64,000 nucleotides of DNA, taken from Aquimarina algicola (GTDB taxonomy: Bacteria > Bacteroidota > Bacteroidia > Flavobacteriales > Flavobacteriaceae). Below are positions 1 through 8,904 of the stretch, piece by piece (position 1 is the stretch's first letter; the number at the start of each line of letters is the position of its first letter). Location of the stretch: assembly GCF_006443095.1 (NCBI RefSeq), contig NZ_VFWZ01000007.1, positions 124,001 through 188,000 on the forward strand, read 5' to 3'. The notes under the pieces were generated by a model. That model did no database searches, was not told where the DNA came from, and saw only the letters and a list, made by a program, of their open reading frames with translations. Position numbers and translations under genes: made by a program.

Positions 1-294
1 GGATTTATTTTGTAGATAATTGTCTGCGCAATTTTTGATTAAGCCCACATTGATATGAATCGAAAAGGTGTCGTTTTTGTATTGAGCCATTGCATTAGAG
101 TCAAAATACCCTGTATAAATAAAAATGGATGGGTCAATATTGTAATTTTTTAAATTATCGTTTAGATGTTGCCTACAAAATCTATAAAAATCATCACATA
201 AATATTCGAAAGGGGTTCCTCTAAAATCAAATATATCTGCGCTATTGATGGCGTCTTTTTCCTTGGCTAATTTTATTTCAGTATCGTAATTCAT
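1..294 (-). CDS. Unknown protein, C-terminus cut by window start
   Basis: An open frame of 98 codons starts at ATG 294 and runs off the left edge without a stop, so only the N-terminus is visible. I do not recognise the family. The visible part is hydrophilic and acidic at first (MNYDTEIKLAKEKDAINSAD), followed by an aromatic and Cys-containing stretch (YLCDDFYRFCRQ) and a beta-like segment (FSIHINVGLI). There is no signal peptide or membrane segment. It lies 61 bp downstream of hsdS on the same strand, so it may be the fourth gene of the restriction operon. The frame could also be an accessory defence protein unrelated to it. Confidence 0.55.
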   Translation of the reverse strand, partial: MNYDTEIKLAKEKDAINSADIFDFRGTPFEYLCDDFYRFCRQHLNDNLKNYNIDPSIFIYTGYFDSNAMAQYKNDTFSIHINVGLIKNCADNYLQNKS

Positions 295-355
295 CACATT
301 TGATATATAAGATTTTGATAAGAATGCACTCAATTCTTACTTAAAGCTTCTTTTA

Positions 356-2515
356 TTACTTTTTCTTTTTAGTCTTGTTTTTAGGCGGTTCGATTATTTT
401 CCCCCAACCATCAGGAACAAATCCATTTTCTTTCATCCACTTGATTGCAGGCGCAACTCTATCTTTTGGATAAACATATTGAGCTTTTCCTTTATCCCAA
501 TTCAAGAAATCTTGTTTTATGTACTCATCGCTAATTTCCTGCTTTCTAATAATCCTATTGTTCCAAACCGCATAAAGTGTTGAAATAATTTCAGGAATCT
601 TGTAATCGAAGCTTATAAATTTGTTGATTAATTCACCAATCCTTTGCAGCTCCTTATTAGAGAAAAAATCATAACTGATTTGAGATTTATTATTCTTGTC
701 ACCAGGTAAAATTCTGTTCATATTACCCAACTTTTGCTTGTAAAACCAACCCGCCTTTATAGTTTGTTGAAAGAAAGCATAAGTAAATTTGTTGTCGTAA
801 GGACCAGCCGTTTTTTGCTTATATTCTTGACCGAAATTTCTTTTTAGAATATGGTAATCCGCTAGATACAATAACTTTTCAAACTTTGTGTCTCCGAACT
901 TTTCATCATTGGCAGATTTATTAATTATGTAAGAAGCTAGCATCTTTCGTTTGACAAAGTGTTTTTCTTCTATGTCTTGTAAAGTAGGTAGTGCTATGAC
1001 TTTAGTTCCCTTATTTTCATTACTTTCAAAGGCTTCTTTTAAAACTGCTTGCACTAGCATTTTAGCGTTAGTTTCGCTTTTGGCTATTTCATGTTTTAAT
1101 GACTCACTTCTTGCTTTTAAACCGTCAATTTTTTCAATAATAGCCTCTTGTTCATCTTGGGACGGAAATGGAATAAGAATGTTGTCCATTTTACCTTTTG
1201 GCAAGCCTTCTCGTCCAGCTCCTGTTTGACATCGGATAATTTCAGATTGAAAATAAGGTGAACAAATTACACTATGAAGATAGTAGCTGATTCGTGAAAA
1301 AATAGGTCTTATGATAGCAACGTGCTGATTGATATTAGCGGTATCAAAATCTTTTGATACAACACAGCACCTACCTATCGAGCCCCCAGTAATATTTAAA
1401 AGTAAATCTTCTGACTGAACTGATGTGCTCTTCATACTCAAATGTATCGATTCTGAAATATGAGCTATATTATCTAAGATTAAACCATAATCATAAACAT
1501 TTTGTGAACGTATAAATTTGATCCCACTATGAATATAAACTGATTTACCGCCCCTAGGTGTTTTACCTGAACCTGTTTTCGAACATAAATTACCAAGTCT
1601 AATCCAATCCCAATTTTCAGGGATTTCAAAAGGAATTTCTTCCTTTGAAATTTTTGGCAGAGGTTTTTCTTTCTTTATTTTTTTCTCTTTTATGAGTTTT
1701 GCCTTTTCAGCTTTTATTTGCTTTAGTAATTCAGATGCTGGCTCAATATTTTTATTAGTTTTACGCCAATCTTCTGTCAGTTTTCCTTGAATTGCGTCTT
1801 GTAAAATGGATTGTTTTAGTTTACCAACAATATCATTTTGACTCCTTATGTTTTTTGAAATTTCTTTGCATTTCTCATAATCAAGTAATGCTTTATTAAT
1901 TTCATTTTTTAGCTTTTTATAACCATTTACAGATTTACCTTGGGATAGTTTTATAGCATCTAACTGTTCTTGTTCGTTACATTTTGGCAACAAAAGAGCT
2001 TTCAATTTACTCGCATTTACACTTGGTCTAAATTCTCCTTTATTCAAAGACGTAACTTGAGACCAATAAACATAACTATTTAAGAATAGGTTTAAAAACT
2101 CTGGATTACTATTTTCATTTGCCCTGATGCGAATTAAATATCCCGCGAATACCGATTTTTTTTGGGGATTTGTAATTAAAAAACTTTTCCCAGTTGTTCC
2201 TCCTGTTCTGGCTATTAAAAGGTCTTCTTGTTCTAATAAATATGTTTCTTCATCCGAACAGTCACAATATGGAACAGATTCCCAATCTACTTTTCCATCT
2301 GTGATATCACTTATTCTTAAAAATTTATTTGTGCCACTTTTTAAGGCAGATGCATTGTATCCATATTGAGTACCTTCAATCAGTTTGTTAAGTTTAATTG
2401 TGGAATTATTTAAATCAAAAAAATATTTGAGAATTATAGTATTCTTAATTTGAGCCTTTATCTGTTCTTCATCTGTAATAAAGGTTAGCGGAACGTATCT
2501 AAACTTCAAACTCAT
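356..2515 (-). CDS. hsdS: Type I restriction-modification specificity subunit HsdS with extra C-terminal domain
   Basis: The specificity subunit chooses the DNA target for the HsdR2M2S complex. The 719-residue protein has the expected order. A first target-recognition domain occupies roughly residues 25-185 (ending FRPSVNASKLKALLLP). A helical spacer with the hallmark LKQSILQDAIQGKLTEDWR follows at about 230-250. A second recognition domain begins near WDWIRLGNL at about 300 and ends IPFPSQDEQEAII at about 465, before another helix. Usual HsdS proteins are 400-600 residues. This one adds about 200 residues; the segment around KFEKLLYLADYH...AGPYD resembles the DUF4065/SocA/Panacea antitoxin fold. 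The C-terminus is very Lys-rich. Its ATG overlaps the hsdM stop (TAATG), so the two are probably translationally coupled. Confidence 0.93.
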   Translation of the reverse strand: MSLKFRYVPLTFITDEEQIKAQIKNTIILKYFFDLNNSTIKLNKLIEGTQYGYNASALKSGTNKFLRISDITDGKVDWESVPYCDCSDEETYLLEQEDLLIARTGGTTGKSFLITNPQKKSVFAGYLIRIRANENSNPEFLNLFLNSYVYWSQVTSLNKGEFRPSVNASKLKALLLPKCNEQEQLDAIKLSQGKSVNGYKKLKNEINKALLDYEKCKEISKNIRSQNDIVGKLKQSILQDAIQGKLTEDWRKTNKNIEPASELLKQIKAEKAKLIKEKKIKKEKPLPKISKEEIPFEIPENWDWIRLGNLCSKTGSGKTPRGGKSVYIHSGIKFIRSQNVYDYGLILDNIAHISESIHLSMKSTSVQSEDLLLNITGGSIGRCCVVSKDFDTANINQHVAIIRPIFSRISYYLHSVICSPYFQSEIIRCQTGAGREGLPKGKMDNILIPFPSQDEQEAIIEKIDGLKARSESLKHEIAKSETNAKMLVQAVLKEAFESNENKGTKVIALPTLQDIEEKHFVKRKMLASYIINKSANDEKFGDTKFEKLLYLADYHILKRNFGQEYKQKTAGPYDNKFTYAFFQQTIKAGWFYKQKLGNMNRILPGDKNNKSQISYDFFSNKELQRIGELINKFISFDYKIPEIISTLYAVWNNRIIRKQEISDEYIKQDFLNWDKGKAQYVYPKDRVAPAIKWMKENGFVPDGWGKIIEPPKNKTKKKK

Positions 2516-3939
2516 TAACTTATTTCATTTAATAGGTTTGCAATTTTTTTCTGGCTCACTTGTAGTTTTTCAATTAACTCGCTTTTTGAAAATTCTATTT
2601 CTTCAACTTCTTCAAATGGGTTTTTAATATCTAAATCCCAATTTTTTAAATCCTTTATATTTACTTTCCAAGCCAATTCACTTTCTTTTCTATTACTCCA
2701 CCATTTTATGATTGGTTCAAACTCGTTAAATTGTATCGGTTTTGTTTTACTATAACTTTTTTGCCCCTCTGGTAATTTGTGTTCGTAGTACCAAATATCT
2801 TTCGTCTTACCACCTTTTTCAAAAAATAATAAGTTAGTACTAACTGTTGCAGGGAAAAATGTGCTTTGTGGTAAACGTATGATTGTATGTAAATTACAAT
2901 CGGTCAATAACTTTTCTCTTATTCTTGCTTTTACACCATCACCTGTAATAGAACCATCAGGTAAAACGATAGCACAACGCCCTTTTGGCTTTAATAACTG
3001 TAACATTAAAATCACAAATAAGTCTGCTGATTCTTTACACCGATATGTAGAAGGGAAGTTGGTTACCACACCATCGGCAATACTTGCACCAAATGGCGGA
3101 TTTGCCAAAATAACATCTACCTGGTCTTTTCGCCCAATACTATTGTATTCTTTTTTAAGACTGTCAATATAATGATAGTCTGGTACTTCAATTTCGTGTA
3201 GAATCAGGTTTGTTAATCCTAATACAAAGGGTACTGGCTTAAACTCCCAACCTGTGATACTTTTTTGCAAAATGTGTTCATCATCAACCGTTTTTACATA
3301 TTTCTCACGAACGTGGTCAATTGCTTCCGTTAAAAACCCAGCCGTTCCCGATGCTGGGTCTAATACTTTTTCGCCCAGTTTAGGATTGGTCATTTCAGTC
3401 ATTAATCGCGTAACTGCCCTTGGTGTGTAATATTCGCCTTTGTTACCAGCGTCTCTTAATTCTACTAAAATACTTTCGTAAATAGTACCAAAAACTTGCT
3501 TATCCTTTGAACTATTAAAATCAATTTTATTCAGTTCATTAATTACTTTTCGCATTTCATAACCTGACTTCATAAAGTTATTTGTGCCATCAAAAATTTG
3601 CTGAACTATACTTGCTCGTTTTGGGTTTTCGGGATTGGTTAATGTGCTTAATGTCGCAAAAAGACCTTTGTCATTTTGTGTTGTTCTGTCAATAAAATCG
3701 AGCAATTCGTCTCCTGTAATACCTTCTGCGTCTGTTGCCCAATTTCGCCATTGAAATTTTGTAGGGATTACAGATTCGTAATTATCTTTTATGATTTCAA
3801 GTTCTTGGTCTTTGTCGTCAATTATTTTTAGAAAAAGCATCCAACCCAACTGTTCCAATCTTTGAGCATCTCCAGAGATACCCCTGTCTTGACGCATTAT
3901 GTTTCTTATGCTCGTTATTACTGCTCCTACGTTCGCCAT
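2515..3939 (-). CDS. hsdM: Type I restriction-modification DNA methyltransferase subunit HsdM
   Basis: N6-adenine methyltransferase subunit of the type I complex, 474 residues, the usual size. An N-terminal HsdM helical domain (residues about 5-140) precedes the catalytic domain. GEYYTPR lies near residue 170, the SAM-binding motif I DPASGTAGFL near 195, and the catalytic motif IV NPPFG near 280. Together they mark a gamma-type N6-adenine enzyme. The gene sits 1 bp after hsdR and overlaps the hsdS start by one base, giving a compact R-M-S operon. All key motifs are intact, so the methylase should be active. Confidence 0.96.
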   Translation of the reverse strand: MANVGAVITSIRNIMRQDRGISGDAQRLEQLGWMLFLKIIDDKDQELEIIKDNYESVIPTKFQWRNWATDAEGITGDELLDFIDRTTQNDKGLFATLSTLTNPENPKRASIVQQIFDGTNNFMKSGYEMRKVINELNKIDFNSSKDKQVFGTIYESILVELRDAGNKGEYYTPRAVTRLMTEMTNPKLGEKVLDPASGTAGFLTEAIDHVREKYVKTVDDEHILQKSITGWEFKPVPFVLGLTNLILHEIEVPDYHYIDSLKKEYNSIGRKDQVDVILANPPFGASIADGVVTNFPSTYRCKESADLFVILMLQLLKPKGRCAIVLPDGSITGDGVKARIREKLLTDCNLHTIIRLPQSTFFPATVSTNLLFFEKGGKTKDIWYYEHKLPEGQKSYSKTKPIQFNEFEPIIKWWSNRKESELAWKVNIKDLKNWDLDIKNPFEEVEEIEFSKSELIEKLQVSQKKIANLLNEIS

Positions 3940-3940
3940 T

Positions 3941-6325
3941 TTATGCTATGCTGTTGTATAATTCTGTTTCTAATTCTTTTAATGCTGATAAATATTGTTG
4001 TTTCCCACCAAAAGCTTGTATCAATTCCATCGGTGTGCCCAACTTATTTAATGGGTCGAGTTTTAAAACTTCTGTACTTTCAATTGTTAGTAAGCCATCT
4101 TCTGCGTACTTATCTAAAAGACTGTTTAAAATCGTTTGTGCTTTTTCGCCATATTTGGTAAAATAATTTCGCTTCTTAACGTTGTTGGCTCTTTCCTTTC
4201 TTGTTAATGGTTTCGCCTCAAACGCTAAATGGCAAATCAAATCGAATGGGTCAAAATCTTTACCTACTTCTTCCTTTAGTGCATCAAAGAAAATCCCTTG
4301 TTCTTCTAACTCTTGGATAATTGCCTCTTTCTTTTCTGCTTTGTTCCAATGGGTGAGGAATTTTTCTAACGTTTGGTAGTGTTTTGTAATGTTGTTCTTT
4401 GTGTAATCTTTTAAGCTTTCTGTGATGATTTTCCCGTCCGTTCCTAGATATTGAATGCGCTCGTTTACAATTTTTACTGGAACTCCATTTACCCTGATTT
4501 TTCCGCTTGGTTCGTTGATAATATCTCCTCCACCTTCGATTTCAGGATAATCAGGTTCTTCGGGAAATTCAATTTCTTCTCCGTCTAAAATATCTGTGAT
4601 AATTTCTTCTGTTGTTTCATCTTCAACACCACTTAAATCATCGTCTTCATTTATTTGCTTAATCATTACTGGGTCTCCATCAAAATCAGGGTCAGCAAAT
4701 AAGTTGGTAACATTACGGAAATCCATAATCGTAAAATACGTTTTACCATATTCTTCATTTATTCGAGTTCCTCGACCAATTATTTGTTTGAATTCAGTCA
4801 TTGAACCAATATTACTATCTAAAACAATCAACTTGCACGTTTGAGCATCGACACCTGTTGTCATTAATTTGGAAGTCGTTGCAATTACAGGATATGGTTC
4901 ACTTGGATTTATAAAACTGTCTAATTCTCGCTTGCCTTCTTCATTGTCGCCTGTAATTTGCATTACATATTTATTGTTCTGCGAGAATAAATCGGAATTA
5001 GTGTTTGCCAATTCTGTTCGCATCCCTTCTGCGTGTTCAATATCAATGCAAAACACAATCGATTTTGCAAAACGGTCATAACCCTTTAAAAACTCCGTTA
5101 TTTTGTTTGCCACAGATTGTCTGCGTTCATCAACAACTATGTTTTTATCAAAATCAGTTCTGTTGTAAATTCTATCTTCTACTGGGTTTCCATTTTTGTC
5201 TAAAAATCCTATTGGTGGTCGCCAACCTTCGGCATCAATGTCTAAAGTTACTTTTACAACCTTATAAGGTGCTAGAAAACCATCGTCAATTCCTTGTTTT
5301 AAAGAATACGTGTAAATTGGTTCTCCGAAGTAGTCAATGTTTGAAACCTCAGTAGTTTCTTTTGGCGTGGCTGTTAAACCAACGTGAGTAGCTTTATCGA
5401 AGTATGCGAGAATTTCACGCCATTTGCTATCTTCTTTTGCACTTCCTCTATGACACTCGTCAATAATTATCAAATCGAAAAAATCAGGGCTGAATTGTTT
5501 ATATGCATCTTCTGATTTGCTGTCCGATAGTCCTTGATACAACGCTAAATAAATATTGTAAGCTGTATCAATTTTTTTCTTTTTTATTATGGTCATTGCT
5601 TCCTTAAAAGGCGCAAAGTCTTTACGGAATGTTTGGTCAATTAAAGCAGTTCTGTCTGCCAAGAAAAGTATTCTCTTTTTCGCTCCACTTTTCCATAATC
5701 TCCAAATAAGATGAAAGGCTGTGTATGTTTTACCGCAGCCAGTAGCCATTACCAATAAAATTCTGTTCTGTCCTTTGGCTACAGCTTCAATAGTTCTATT
5801 GATAGCAATTTGCTGATAATATCTTGGTGTCTTTCCAGAGTTGTCTTGAAAATAGTCTTGTTTTGCTATTTCCTCAACTTCTTCTGTTTCAATTCCTTTA
5901 TACTTTTTATATTTTTTCCAAAGTTCTTCGGGACTTGGGAATTCGTCTAAAGCGATTTCTTTTTCAATTGTTCCATCGGTTGCGGTTTTATCGTGAAAAC
6001 AAAATCCGTCTCCATTACTGCTAAACACACAGGGGATGTCCAAAGTATTGGCATAGCCAAGAGCTTGTTGTATTCCACTTTTTATGCTATGCTTATTATC
6101 CTTTGCCTCAATGATAGCAATCGGAACATTTGGTTTGTAGAATAAAATATAGTCGGCAAATTTTCTTTTACCTCTTGCGGTCAGTTTCCCTTTAACATAG
6201 ATTCGACCATCCGTGAAAAATATTTCTCGACCAATTTGAGTTTGCTCATCCCAACCTGAATTCAGTATTGCAGGCGTAATGAATTTCGCTTTTATATCAG
6301 ATTCGGATAGGTCTTTTTTGTTCAT
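3941..6325 (-). CDS. hsdR: Type I restriction endonuclease/translocase subunit HsdR (EcoEI-like size)
   Basis: ATP-dependent DNA translocase and nuclease that cuts unmethylated DNA. The 794-residue length matches the shorter EcoEI-type HsdR rather than the ~1000-residue EcoKI type. The N-terminal PD-(D/E)XK nuclease region has AIIEAKD near residue 90 followed by GIQQALGYA. The helicase part has Walker A ATGCGKT near 195, a DEAD-type DECHRG box near 288, LTATP near 318, and motif VI IGRGTR near 517. The C-terminal EcoEI_R-type helical region ends the protein. It is the first gene of the operon. A palindrome at 6330-6343 lies just upstream of its ATG and may control it. Confidence 0.95.
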   Translation of the reverse strand: MNKKDLSESDIKAKFITPAILNSGWDEQTQIGREIFFTDGRIYVKGKLTARGKRKFADYILFYKPNVPIAIIEAKDNKHSIKSGIQQALGYANTLDIPCVFSSNGDGFCFHDKTATDGTIEKEIALDEFPSPEELWKKYKKYKGIETEEVEEIAKQDYFQDNSGKTPRYYQQIAINRTIEAVAKGQNRILLVMATGCGKTYTAFHLIWRLWKSGAKKRILFLADRTALIDQTFRKDFAPFKEAMTIIKKKKIDTAYNIYLALYQGLSDSKSEDAYKQFSPDFFDLIIIDECHRGSAKEDSKWREILAYFDKATHVGLTATPKETTEVSNIDYFGEPIYTYSLKQGIDDGFLAPYKVVKVTLDIDAEGWRPPIGFLDKNGNPVEDRIYNRTDFDKNIVVDERRQSVANKITEFLKGYDRFAKSIVFCIDIEHAEGMRTELANTNSDLFSQNNKYVMQITGDNEEGKRELDSFINPSEPYPVIATTSKLMTTGVDAQTCKLIVLDSNIGSMTEFKQIIGRGTRINEEYGKTYFTIMDFRNVTNLFADPDFDGDPVMIKQINEDDDLSGVEDETTEEIITDILDGEEIEFPEEPDYPEIEGGGDIINEPSGKIRVNGVPVKIVNERIQYLGTDGKIITESLKDYTKNNITKHYQTLEKFLTHWNKAEKKEAIIQELEEQGIFFDALKEEVGKDFDPFDLICHLAFEAKPLTRKERANNVKKRNYFTKYGEKAQTILNSLLDKYAEDGLLTIESTEVLKLDPLNKLGTPMELIQAFGGKQQYLSALKELETELYNSIA

Positions 6326-6329
6326 CTAT

Positions 6330-6343
6330 TTTAGTTTACTAAA
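6330..6343. promoter_or_regulatory. Palindromic box upstream of hsdR
   Basis: TTTAGTTTACTAAA has 6-bp arms (TTTAGT/ACTAAA) around TT and lies 5-18 bp upstream of the hsdR start. Its core AGTTTACTAAA (6333-6343) recurs exactly at 7371-7381 upstream of the AbiEi-type regulator. I infer a shared operator, possibly for the AbiEi protein, whose family members bind inverted repeats at their own promoters. Confidence 0.4.
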
Positions 6344-6413
6344 AATTTATTCATACTATTCACAGTATTACTTTTTCCTCATTTTAAATATTTGCAATTA
6401 CTTCATTCTTTAG

Positions 6414-6530
6414 CTACTCAAAAGCTTTTTCTTGATTGCATTCTATACCTGCCCTCAATAAAGCCTCCATATCTCCTGTGAAATTTGGGTTTTGCTCTTT
6501 ACATTTTGCGATATAATTTTTCAGAATCAT
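6414..6530 (-). CDS. Tiny ORF (38 aa) coupled to the AbiEi-type gene
   Basis: The ATG at 6530 overlaps the TGA of the AbiEi gene as ATGA, the arrangement expected for a co-translated partner. The ORF encodes only 38 residues (begins MILKNYIAKCKEQNPNF, ends EKAFE) and stops at TAG 6414-6416. An AbiEii nucleotidyltransferase toxin of about 230-300 residues normally sits here, and none is present. This could be the remnant of a lost toxin, a different small partner, or a short non-functional tail. I see no recognisable domain. Confidence 0.4.
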   Translation of the reverse strand: MILKNYIAKCKEQNPNFTGDMEALLRAGIECNQEKAFE

Positions 6531-7357
6531 AAATCACTTTCCATTTTAACGTTCACATCAACTTTCCAGCGATTACTAACCGCACCAGGCTTCTCTTTTG
6601 ATTTTGGACTCAATAACGTAGGATAAAATTTAAGGTTACTTAAATGTTCGTAAAGACAGGCGGTTTTATCTGTTTCCCCTTCAACTTCTTGTAATATAAA
6701 ACCGAGACGTTGCAATACACTTTTATGTGGATACCAATCAAGCAATCTCGCTATGTCTTCTTGATTAATAACTTCAATGAGTTCTTCTATTACAGTGAAC
6801 ACTCTGTTTAGCCCACCTATTTTTGACTGATGATAGAGTAAATCGGCAGCCGTTAGGGCTGGACTTGATATATTGAATAATCCTGAATCGCTTTTGCGGG
6901 ATACTATGTTATCTTTATTCCATTTATTGGTACTTATAAAATGAATCTGAATTGCATTCTTCTTTATGTCCAAAAAGGCAGAACCACTGTGAATCACATA
7001 ATCCTTCTGAATTTGCTGGTGTGCCGCTCCATGAAAGCGAGCTGCAGAATATAAGCCCACATAATACTTACGCTTTAAAAAAGAGAACAGCTTATCGACG
7101 TATAGTTCCAAAGGTAATTTACCTTGCCTTGAATAACGTGGCGGAATGATTAAATAGAAATGATGCCTTAGCGGAACAATGTCGCCTTTTTGAGTAGCAT
7201 ATTTTAAATCATTGTTTACCGATGTTTCGGACTTATCTTTATAAGCCTCAGCAATTTCATCAAAAGTGAATGCATAATTTTCAAGCGATAATTGATTATT
7301 AATAAAGGCTGATAAAGTCAATCTTAGTAAATTTTTGAGAAAGGTAGTAAAAATCAC
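6527..7357 (-). CDS. AbiEi-family antitoxin / transcriptional regulator
   Basis: The 276-residue protein has the layout of type IV antitoxins of the AbiEi family. An N-terminal winged-helix region (about 25-75, with TSVNNDLKYATQKGDIVPLRHHFY) is followed by the AbiEi C-terminal domain (YVGLYSAARFHGAAHQ, then SPALTAADLLYH near 165). In known AbiE systems this protein represses its own operon and neutralises the AbiEii nucleotidyltransferase, giving phage abortive infection. Here no full-length AbiEii follows, only a 38-codon ORF overlapping the stop. The alternative is a stand-alone regulator of the neighbouring restriction operon. The start at 7357 is the furthest upstream ATG; a slightly later start is possible. 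Confidence 0.8.
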   Translation of the reverse strand: MIFTTFLKNLLRLTLSAFINNQLSLENYAFTFDEIAEAYKDKSETSVNNDLKYATQKGDIVPLRHHFYLIIPPRYSRQGKLPLELYVDKLFSFLKRKYYVGLYSAARFHGAAHQQIQKDYVIHSGSAFLDIKKNAIQIHFISTNKWNKDNIVSRKSDSGLFNISSPALTAADLLYHQSKIGGLNRVFTVIEELIEVINQEDIARLLDWYPHKSVLQRLGFILQEVEGETDKTACLYEHLSNLKFYPTLLSPKSKEKPGAVSNRWKVDVNVKMESDL

Positions 7358-7368
7358 CCTTTTTCTCG

Positions 7369-7383
7369 AAAGTTTACTAAAGT
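7369..7383. promoter_or_regulatory. Candidate operator between abiEi-like gene and phosphatase gene
   Basis: AAAGTTTACTAAAGT lies in the 67-bp divergent gap, 12 bp upstream of the AbiEi-type ATG. It shares AGTTTACTAAA with the palindrome upstream of hsdR. The position suits autorepression of the AbiEi-type gene and control of the plus-strand phosphatase gene. This is inferred from sequence only. Confidence 0.4.
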
Positions 7384-7424
7384 ATTTTATATTTAAATAG
7401 CTTTGTATACATTTAAAATCTATT

Positions 7425-7751
7425 ATGAACTACCTTTTTATCTGCTCCGCTAACAAACAACGCTCAATAACAGCTGAGGACTACTTTGCTGAAAAGTATC
7501 TCGAACACAAATTCCGAAGTGCTGGAACTAATAATAAAATTTGTAGAAAGGAAGGCACTACTGAATTAACTGAAGATTTATTACAGTGGGCAGATAAAGT
7601 CTTTGTGATGGAAAAAAAACATCTTGGCCAGATTCAAAAGCATACTGGGTCAACATATTATTCAAAGATTACAGTATTACATATTCCTGACGTTTATCAA
7701 TATTATGACAAAGCGCTATTAAGAATTTTGGACGAGAGAATTGTGCTTTAG
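7425..7751 (+). CDS. Low-molecular-weight protein tyrosine phosphatase-like protein
   Basis: Small 108-residue protein with the low-molecular-weight phosphatase signature near the N-terminus: FICSANKQRS, giving CX5R with Cys7 and Arg13. A downstream acidic loop, HIPDVYQYYD, supplies a candidate general acid at Asp89. The family hydrolyses phosphotyrosine or related phosphoesters through a cysteinyl-phosphate intermediate. It is shorter than the usual ~150 residues but matches a compact bacterial subgroup. It is divergent from the AbiEi-type gene and convergent with the fic gene. Its placement in a defence island suggests a signalling or anti-phage role, but nothing here proves it. Confidence 0.75.
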   Translation: MNYLFICSANKQRSITAEDYFAEKYLEHKFRSAGTNNKICRKEGTTELTEDLLQWADKVFVMEKKHLGQIQKHTGSTYYSKITVLHIPDVYQYYDKALLRILDERIVL

Positions 7752-7826
7752 AATAGCCATTATAATGGTAATTTTATGTACTAAACTATGGTATTTACCA
7801 ATATAATGGTAACTGTTATACCAAGT

Positions 7827-8900
7827 TTAACTTTTCAATAATTCAAAGAGCTTTACATTAAGATACAGATTTTCTACGCCTACTTTCTGGGATTTCAATA
7901 CGCCGATATCTTCTAACGCATTGAGATATTCTGCAGCTGTTTGGCGTTTCGCAATATCATTATCAACCAAATATTTTACTTTACTGTAAGGCTGCTCAAA
8001 TAGAATTTCAATCAACTCCTTAGAATACACTCGTTTTGGTAAATTTGTTTTTGCAAACGCAATGGTTTCCTGCATCAAACTATTAATATCATTTATCTTA
8101 TTAAGTGTGTATCTCGAGGTTTCTTCAATTCCTTTAAGCATAAAGAGCACCCAATCTTCCCAGGCTTGCTGTTCTGTTACGTTTCTTAGAAGTCTGTAAT
8201 ATTCATTTTTATTTTCAATGATAAACTTACTGAGATATAAAATGGGTTTATCTAATAATCCCTTTTCTACAATGTAAAGCATGTTAAGCACCCTGCCAGT
8301 TCTACCATTACCGTCAAAAAATGGATGTATCGCCTCAAACTGATAATGCATGAGGGCTAACTTGACTAGTTGGTCAATAGTATCGTCCTCGTGAATAAAA
8401 TTTTCCAAATTTCTCAATAAATCTCGAATCGTTTCCTCTCCAGTTGGTGGCGTGTACAGCACCTTATTATTGCTAGATATAGTTGTTCCTGGTGCATTAC
8501 GTATTCCAGAATTATTTTCCTTAATGGTTTGTACAATCTTTATGAAAGAATTTGTTGAAAGTGGTCTGTTTTTTAAATCATTAAATCCCTCCCACAGTGC
8601 TTGTCTATACCTCAAAACTTCTTTTGTTTGTGCGTCAGTCCCTGAGATATTAGAAGAAAAAGCTTTATATAGGCTATCTTGTGTTGTAATTATATTTTCA
8701 ATTTCAGAACTGTCTTTTGCTTCTTGCAATGTAATGGCATTGACCAGCATAGACTGATTTGGAATTTCGTCTGCCCGTCCTTTTAACTCCGCTAAAATTT
8801 TATTTGAAGCGATGGCTTGCTTCAATACTTTTTTAGTCTCAACTTCTGTAGCTGGCGGTAATAGTGGTAAATTGTTATAAGGTTTTTCGGGATGGTACAT
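7827..8900 (-). CDS. Fic family protein (class II, self-inhibited AMPylase-like)
   Basis: 357 residues with an N-terminal Fic_N helix, the catalytic motif HPFFDGNGRTGR (His192 as base) and a C-terminal winged-helix region (about 285-345). Fic proteins usually transfer AMP from ATP to a Ser, Thr or Tyr of a target. The inhibitory motif (S/T)xxxE(G/N) is present upstream of the catalytic motif, as SSEIEN with Ser64, Glu68 and Asn69. That defines class II, in which inhibition is built into the same chain, so no separate antitoxin is needed. The wing domain could bind the TGTCGA palindromes just upstream of the gene. Confidence 0.93.
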   Translation of the reverse strand: MYHPEKPYNNLPLLPPATEVETKKVLKQAIASNKILAELKGRADEIPNQSMLVNAITLQEAKDSSEIENIITTQDSLYKAFSSNISGTDAQTKEVLRYRQALWEGFNDLKNRPLSTNSFIKIVQTIKENNSGIRNAPGTTISSNNKVLYTPPTGEETIRDLLRNLENFIHEDDTIDQLVKLALMHYQFEAIHPFFDGNGRTGRVLNMLYIVEKGLLDKPILYLSKFIIENKNEYYRLLRNVTEQQAWEDWVLFMLKGIEETSRYTLNKINDINSLMQETIAFAKTNLPKRVYSKELIEILFEQPYSKVKYLVDNDIAKRQTAAEYLNALEDIGVLKSQKVGVENLYLNVKLFELLKS

Positions 8901-8904
8901 ACAA

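Noticed and set aside
951-1229. Plus-strand ORF of 92 codons inside hsdS
   Set aside because: Lies wholly within the minus-strand HsdS frame, which has clear domains; a shadow frame without its own motifs.
6330-7383. Possible intact AbiEii toxin gene
   Set aside because: All frames in 6326-6530 were read; no nucleotidyltransferase-sized ORF exists, only 38 codons.
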